A stretch of 64,000 nucleotides of DNA, taken from contig CM057832.1 of NCBI GenBank assembly GCA_030068075.1, forward strand, positions 81,838,002-81,902,001, read 5' to 3'. The position numbers and the translations under genes were made by a program. The notes under the pieces were generated by a model. That model was given only the letters and a program-made list of their open reading frames with translations, was not told the origin of the DNA and made no database searches. The DNA is from Paguma larvata. Lineage: Eukaryota > Chordata > Mammalia > Carnivora > Viverridae. Positions 58,545-64,000 of this stretch are shown here, in pieces. Within the stretch, counting starts at the first letter, position 1. Each line of letters begins with the position of its first letter.

Positions 58545-59480
58545 TTTTGAAAATCTTTCTATTTTGAAAGGTGCCAGGGTGGCTCAGTCGGTTAAGTGTC
58601 TGACTTTGGCTCAGGTCATGATCTCATGGTTTACGAGTTTGAACCCTGTGTCGGTCTCTGTCTGACAGCTCAGAGCCTGGAGCCTGCTTTGGATTCTGTG
58701 TCTCCCTCTCTCTCTGCCCCTCCCCTACCTGCTCTGTGTGTGTCTCTCTCAAAAATAAATAAATATTAAAAAAAACTTTTAATCTTTTTATTTTGAAGTA
58801 ATATTTGGATTTATAGAAGAGTTACAAAAATAGTACAGAGAGTTGTAATAGCCCTTTATTCATTTTCTTTTTAAGTTGGCATCTTATGCATGAAATTAAC
58901 ATTGGTCCAGTGTCATTCTCCAAACTACACTACTCAGCTTTCACCAATTTTCCACTAATATCTTTTTTTTTTCCATTCCAGTATCTAATCCATGATACCA
59001 CGTTGCATTTAATCAGCATGCCTTCTTTGTCTTCTTCAACCTGGGACTGTTTCTTAGTCTTTCCTTGTATTTCCTGACTTTGAGACTTGGGAAGACCATT
59101 TGCCAGATAGTCTTTGGAATTCCTTTCAGTTGGGTTTGTTTGTCTGTCGTTTCTTCAGGATGGACTGAGGTTATAGGTTTAATGGAAGAAGGATACAGAG
59201 GCAAATACCTTGCTGCTACCTTGTCAGTGCATCATATTTAGGTTACTTAATATCAACTTGACCTACCACTGAGCATGATGACTTTGATCACTTGATTGAG
59301 GGGCCACCTGTCTTGTTTCTTCCCTCTAAAGATGCCCCCTTTCCCTTTCCATTCTCTGTTGTTAGAAGTGAGTCATCAAGTCTAGTCCCCACTCAGGGAG
59401 ACAGGAATTACGTCCCATCTCCTACAGGGAGGGGTGTGATGGGTGGACTTTTTTATGTGGCTGAGGGCAAGCGTGTTTGC
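58545..59480 (-). mobile_element. Older LINE-1 3' region, antisense, split by a SINE
   Basis: ATTTTGAAGTAATATTTGG, GAGTTACAAAAATAGTACAGAGAG, CACGTTGCATTTAATCAGCATG, TCAGTGCATCATATTTAGG, GACTTTGATCACTTGATTGAG and AAGTGAGTCATCAAGTCTAGTCC are the reversed 3' part of an old mammalian L1. A CanSINE interrupts its left end. Confidence 0.8.
58569..58780 (+). mobile_element. CanSINE, sense, inside L1
   Basis: GGTGCCAGGGTGGCTCAGTCGG, CTCTCTCTGCCCCTCCCC and CTCAAAAATAAATAAATA tail. AATCTTTCTATTTTGAA (58,552-58,568) recurs at 58,781-58,797 with one change. Confidence 0.97.
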
Positions 59481-59818
59481 ACTCCTGGTGTGTTCCACAC
59501 GTCTGCAGGGCGAACAGGTGTCTGGTTAGTAGACACTCCTGGGCTCTCAGCCCTAGAGTTGTATGGATCTTTGATTCTTCGATTATAGGAAATACACCCC
59601 ATAGAGAAATGCCTGCTTTTGTTTATTGCGTTTTTGAGATCTAGTTTGTAAGCGTTCCAACCATGCACTTTTCACCCCCAAAACAAAGGGCTCACTTTTG
59701 TCTTTTGAATCCTGAAGTCTGTGATGTTTGACATAAAGCATATAAAGTACTGTTTTTTTCTTAAGTGTATGGATTTTTTTCCCTTTGAAAGGAAGGAGAT
59801 CCATCTTTTTAAATCTTT
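59481..59818. other. Unannotated DNA
   Basis: No repeat or exon recognised. Confidence 0.35.
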
Positions 59819-60038
59819 TTTTTTTATTTTTATTTTATTACAATTTTTAAATGTTTGTTTTTTTTTGTGAGACAGAGACAGAGTATGAGTGGGGGAGGGG
59901 CAGAGAGAGAGCGAGACACAGAATCCGAAGCAGGATCCAGGCTCTGAGCTGTCAGCACAGAGCCTGATATGGGGCTTGAATTCATGGACTGCGAGATCAA
60001 AATTGGATGCTTAACTGACTGAGCCACCCATGTACCCC
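59819..60038 (-). mobile_element. CanSINE, antisense
   Basis: TTTTTAAATGTTTG and poly-T, GTGGGGGAGGGGCAGAGAGAG, GAATCCGAAGCAGGATCC and CTGACTGAGCCACCCATGTACCCC. A loose duplication, TCTTTTTAAATCTTTT and TCTTTTTTAATCTTTA, flanks it. Confidence 0.95.
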
Positions 60039-60229
60039 ATGTCTTTTTTAATCTTTAAAATTTCCCTGACACTTGGAAAATAATACTAATTATTATAAAT
60101 CATAAAATTTATAATATATAAAAATATGAATCATGTTGTAGTTAATATATTCATGTATTTCATGTTTATATAATAAAATTTGTGAACATAAATTTATAAA
60201 ACTTACAATTTATAAAGTAATAATAATCT

Positions 60230-60430
60230 CTATTGATTAAATACCTCCCATGCCTTGAATCTAATGGTTGGTATTTTACAGCCTTTATTTCGAATCCTTA
60301 CAAAAATATCTATGAGGGAAGTATTGTAATTCTCATTTTCTAATAAAAAGAAGCAGATGTTTAGGAGAAGAAATATCTTCTCCAAGATGGCATGGAAATT
60401 AGCTGGGATTTGAACTTAGGCCTTTTGTTG
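60230..60430 (-). mobile_element. MIR/L2 fragment, antisense
   Basis: CAGCCTTTATTTCGAATCCTTAC, ATCTATGAGGGAAGTATTGTAATTCTCATTTTC and TAGCTGGGATTTGAACTTAGGCC is a reversed MIR-type order. Confidence 0.75.
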
Positions 60431-60928
60431 GTTAACTGTAAACCTGATAAATGTTCATGGATTGGCTGATTAAAACTGGGTAGGGTAGGGAAAAAACAGT
60501 ATTTGAAGATTGGACTAGAAATAAGTATTTTTAAAATCACATGCAATCACACATGATTGAAGAAGACAGGTGTTAGGCTGTGTTTGTGTGAGGAGGAGTG
60601 TCGCTTGATGTTAATTGGAAGAATCAGCCTGACATCCAGGCTGATGTAGAAAAAAAGCAACTATATCCTGCAGTCTGTGAGGTGGAGTTCAAGCTTCCTC
60701 ACTTTACTGCAGTCACGGGGGTCTGTATTCTTCAATCTCATGCCCTTTATGTGCCCCATGTTAAGTGAGAATCCTGTCTCATGAGGAAAGAGGGAATAAG
60801 TGAGAGAGTTCTTAAAATATCCACAGATAACATAGAAGGGGGCAAACAAGAAGTCACTATAGGATTAAAGCTCCCATACAGTTAGCACAGGGTAATACTA
60901 GAGACAAGGCATGAATTAAGCAGGTAAA

Positions 60929-60930
<2 letters not shown>
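60431..60930. other. Unannotated DNA
   Basis: No repeat or exon recognised. Confidence 0.35.

Positions 60931-60966
<36 letters not shown>
60931..60966. repeat. (GT)18 microsatellite
   Basis: Thirty-six uninterrupted bases of GT followed by ATAAG. Confidence 0.97.
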
Positions 60967-60969
<3 letters not shown>

Positions 60970-61087
60970 AGATGGGGATGGGGAAGGAGAGAAAAATGCA
61001 GGAATGTGAATCTCAGTCCACAAACTGCCACAGCTTCAGTGTGGCACTATTGCATCTCTCTATTTTCTAGAAATCAGCTTAACTTAA

Positions 61088-61307
61088 ACAAAAAAATTTT
61101 TTAACATTTATTAAGTTTTGAGAGACACAAAGAGACAGAGTGTGAGTGGGGGAGGGGCAGAGAGAGAGGGAGACACAGAATCCGAAGTAGGCTCCAGGCT
61201 CTGAGCTGTCAGCGCAGAGCCTGACATGTGGCTTGAACTCACGGACAGCGAGATCATGACGTGAGCAGAAGTTTGACGCTTAATTGACTGAGCCACCCAG
61301 GTTCCCC
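61088..61307 (-). mobile_element. CanSINE, antisense (first of a tandem pair)
   Basis: TTTTTTAACATTTATTAAG, GTGGGGGAGGGGCAGAGAGAG, GAATCCGAAGTAGGCTCC and TTGACTGAGCCACCCAGGTTCCCC. AACTTAA flanks it (61,081-61,087 and 61,308-61,314). Confidence 0.96.
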
Positions 61308-61315
61308 AACTTAAC

Positions 61316-61527
61316 ATTTTTTTAAGTTTATTCATTTATTTTGAGAGAGACAGAGATAGCACAAGTCAGAGAGAGGCAGAGAGGGAGTGAGACGGAGAAT
61401 CCCAAGCAGGCTCTAGACTGCCAGCCAGAGTCTGATGTGGGTCTCAAACCCATGGACCATGAGATCATGACCTGAGCTAAAATCAAGGGTTGGATGCCTA
61501 ACCGATATGCCACCCAGGACCCCCAAT
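61316..61527 (-). mobile_element. CanSINE, antisense (second of a tandem pair)
   Basis: TTTTTTTAAGTTTATTC, GAATCCCAAGCAGGCTC and GCCACCCAGGACCCCC. AACTTAAC lies on both sides (61,308-61,315 and 61,529-61,536). Its sequence differs clearly from its neighbour, so the pair arose from two insertions, not a duplication. Confidence 0.96.
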
Positions 61528-61539
61528 AAACTTAACTTT

Positions 61540-63346
61540 TATTTTGTGCCCCTTCACTGCTGCACTATGGGATCCTTAACTTTGCTTACCATTTGGATTT
61601 TTCCCCTCATTGAGTCATGCCGAAAAGCCTGGGGATCTTGATAGTGACCTGGAAGGCTCTCAGCCTTGCCCTGGGATATCCTCCACAGTGTCCCTTTGGG
61701 TTAGGACATGTCTGCTCCATCTCTACCTCATGTGATACAAAGATACCATCACAAGGTCAGTTTCTTTCAAGTCATAGGAGCAGTGCCTTCCAAAAGTAAG
61801 GCTAGAACCCTACCAATCTTGTTCAACAGAAGCAGGAGCCCCACCTCTGGGGAGAATAGGTGGACAGTGATAGCTCAAGGTTGTGGACTGGCCTGTCACC
61901 TGTTGCATTCTGAAGAGGATAGAAATTCTGATGTACGAAAGCTGCAAACCTAGCAAGATGCTCACCCCATCAGGAAAATCTGAGGTTTCACCTGGAAACT
62001 GACTTGAGGATTCCTGAATCTTTTCCTTTCTCCCTCTTGGTTACTTGGTTTAACATTTCTGCCACCATCCAGTGAGAGGCATTGAGGTCATCCTGCTGTC
62101 CCAGGCCAGCCGATCTTGCCTGCAAGCTGCTCCCAAGGTTGCTGGAAGGAAGGCTGAATGTGGCATGCCTGCTGACAGCCACCTTTCAGAGCACGGCCAA
62201 CCCTCATGATTTCTGCTGTACCACACAAACTCCCTGCCAGTCTGTCCACTGAGCACAGGCCTTTTGGGAGACATGGCGAGGCACAGACACACGAAAGTAG
62301 GTGCATCTGCTCCCTTCTAGACACCCAGGACCTGCCCCCTGCCTTCCCTTGGTGCCCCGTCTATATTCTGTAGTTTCAGAGTGAAATCACAACATCTACT
62401 CTGCTTGCTTCCTCCCAGGAATCCCCAGTCAAGGATCCCTGTCTGTCCCCCGTCCTTCTCCAACGTAAACAGCACCAGTGTTTTCATTCCAATCGTTGAC
62501 TTGCAAGCCAAGCCAGTTCTCACCTCTTCTCTGAGGCTGGTCTGCAAAGTGTAAGACTTCAGGCTCCGCTCCACAAGCCTGTGCCCCGTGAGTCGAAAGG
62601 GTACGTGAGGCTGGCCCCTGTTTCTCAGCTTGGAGTTCATTGATTTGATACAGCTTCTTTTGTTACTGCTGAAATGGGGGCGGGGAAGACTTGGATTAAT
62701 AGAAGCATGAAATAAAATACATGTGTAAAATGCACTGGATAACAAGGAAGCCTGTAGGGGTGAAGCGTGCAGGGCCCAAAAAGCTCGTTGAATAAAATCT
62801 GAGGTTTCTGTGGTCTATACTATGGCTTATTTAGGGAAATCATGACATTGGCACCTCAAGAAATTCACTAAGGATGGCCGACTGATGGATTTCCAAACGA
62901 AAAGCCATGCGTGAGAAATTAATTTCCAGTTGTGCATGACCACTTACTTTAGATTCCCCCCATCCCTGGGTAATACTGCTACAGGCACAATTTTTATAGT
63001 GTGATGAATGTATCATTTGTGTCACTCATGGTAGGCATCCTGTACTCTGTGGGTCGTGGAGTCAAACACTCATTCAGCATACGCAAAGTCTCTCTTCACG
63101 GATTCTGTGTTTACTGCAAGTGATATCTAACATATTTGGAGTATGTCAAAGAATTTGTGTTCCATGGAGTTAATGTATTATATGAAAAATAGTCATTAAC
63201 TAAAAATATCAATGTAGCTGTTACTGTTTTCTCTAAAGGTTATGAGAAAGCAAAAGAATGAAATGCTTTCATGCTTCATAAAGAAATGCTACATTCTCAT
63301 TGTTGTAGTTCGTGATTATCATTGTCATTATAAAGTAGTTATGACA
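61540..63346. other. Unannotated unique DNA
   Basis: About 1.8 kb without a recognised repeat. It includes a 142-codon minus-strand open frame (62,317-62,745) with no family likeness. Confidence 0.4.
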
Positions 63347-63537
63347 GGGGGGCCTGGGTAGCTCAGTCGGTTAAGCCTCCAAATCTTGGTTTTGGCTTAG
63401 GTCTTGATCTCACAGTTTGTAAGATCGAGCCCCAAGTTGGGTTCCATGCTGACAGCTTGGGGGCCTTCTTGGGTTTCTCTCTCTTGTCTGTCCCTTTCCT
63501 GCTTGTCCTCTCTCTTTCAAAATAAATAAATAAAAAC
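63347..63537 (+). mobile_element. CanSINE, sense (diverged)
   Basis: GGGCCTGGGTAGCTCAGTCGGTTAAG, GGTCTTGATCTCACAG and TCAAAATAAATAAATAAAAAC tail. Several indels relative to the other copies. Confidence 0.93.
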
Positions 63538-64000
63538 TTAAAAAATAAGTATTTATAATGTATCTGAGCTCCATCAGAAATTGTTTGAAGAGACTTGCTG
63601 ATCTTATACAAGTCCCTTAACCCATCTTATTTGCTAGATGAGTATGTTGGTCTAGACAATTTTTATTTCTATGTAAGTTGCAAAAATTATGCAATCTTAA
63701 GTTATAAAGATTTAACGAATGCTGATCTGAAGCAAAATGTGCGAGTTATTTGCGCTGTATTGGACCAGGCCATCCATGCAACTTTGAGTGATAGATGAGA
63801 GGGCAGACTGAAGACTTGAGCCGTGACAGTGAAGGGCCAAGTATCAGGGATTTTTAGCCCTAGAAAAGTCAGCTGGAGAATGCTCACTTTAATTATATGC
63901 AATTTAATAATGTTAAGTGGCATTCTTAGCAGAGGAAAGGGGAACGGGAATTCCTTCAGTGTATGCTTGAGCACAAAGTTATGTGACAGGCCTTGCCCGA
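63538..64000. other. Unannotated DNA to the window end
   Basis: AT-rich with no recognised repeat or exon. Confidence 0.35.

Noticed and set aside
62317..62745. 142-codon minus-strand open frame
   Set aside because: No recognisable family and no exon boundaries of quality.
1..64000. CRISPR array, operon, phage or plasmid-like system
   Set aside because: No regularly spaced repeats, ribosome-binding sites or compact gene runs; every repeat pattern fits mammalian retrotransposons.

Overview
This window is nuclear DNA of a carnivoran mammal, most likely a cat or close relative (Feliformia). The diagnostic signal is 21 copies of a tRNA-derived CanSINE. Its head reads CACCTGGGTGGCTCAG, its body ends in a CTCTCTGCCCCTCCCC pyrimidine tract, and its tail is CTCAAAAATAAATAAA. 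This is the feliform SINEC_Fc type rather than the canine form. There is no bacterial, plasmid, phage or CRISPR-like content. No complete protein gene is visible: open frames of 60-156 codons occur on both strands at the density expected by chance in about 40% GC mammalian DNA. The window reads as a deep intron or intergenic stretch.

The one good candidate for host coding sequence is a 113-bp exon at 17,890-18,002 on the plus strand. It has a strong polypyrimidine/AG acceptor, a CAAG|GTAAGA donor and a single open frame. I do not recognise the gene. If the exon is real, the window is mostly intron of a plus-strand gene.

Layout: 1.6-3.1 kb is an antisense LINE-2 (L2). 7.2-7.65 kb is an old LTR. 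8.4-8.95 kb holds two MIR elements. 9.2-14.9 kb is a badly decayed endogenous retrovirus of ERV-L (class III) type, with two diverged LTRs, a primer-binding-site remnant and gag-, protease-, RT- and integrase-like pieces in different frames. 16.8-18.8 kb has three SINEs around the candidate exon. 22.5-23.5 kb is a MaLR LTR split by a SINE, followed by a SINE carrying a pure CA-repeat. 26.5-27.0 kb is an L2 split by a MER5-type hAT element. 28.0-28.4 kb is another MER5/MaLR pair. 30.5-33.0 kb has three SINEs and antisense L2. 36.4-40.6 kb has L2, SINE and MIR pieces. 42.3-49.4 kb has SINEs, MIR, an L2 copy, and a 62-bp sequence duplicated 720 bp away between short direct repeats. 51.0 kb is a three-unit minisatellite. 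54.5-56.7 kb is a SINE and a 5'-truncated antisense L1 sharing one target site. 57.1-57.5 kb is a MaLR LTR. 58.5-59.5 kb is an older antisense L1 split by a SINE. 59.8-61.5 kb has three more SINEs, two of them back to back, and a GT-repeat.

I found no evidence for a previously undescribed biological system. The observations worth following are the candidate exon, the templated 62-bp duplication, the repeatedly used retrotransposon target site, the head-less SINE with a long target-site duplication, a perfect 13-bp hairpin, and a few unique AT-rich blocks that could be conserved noncoding elements. Repeat family names come from recognition of consensus features, not from a database search.
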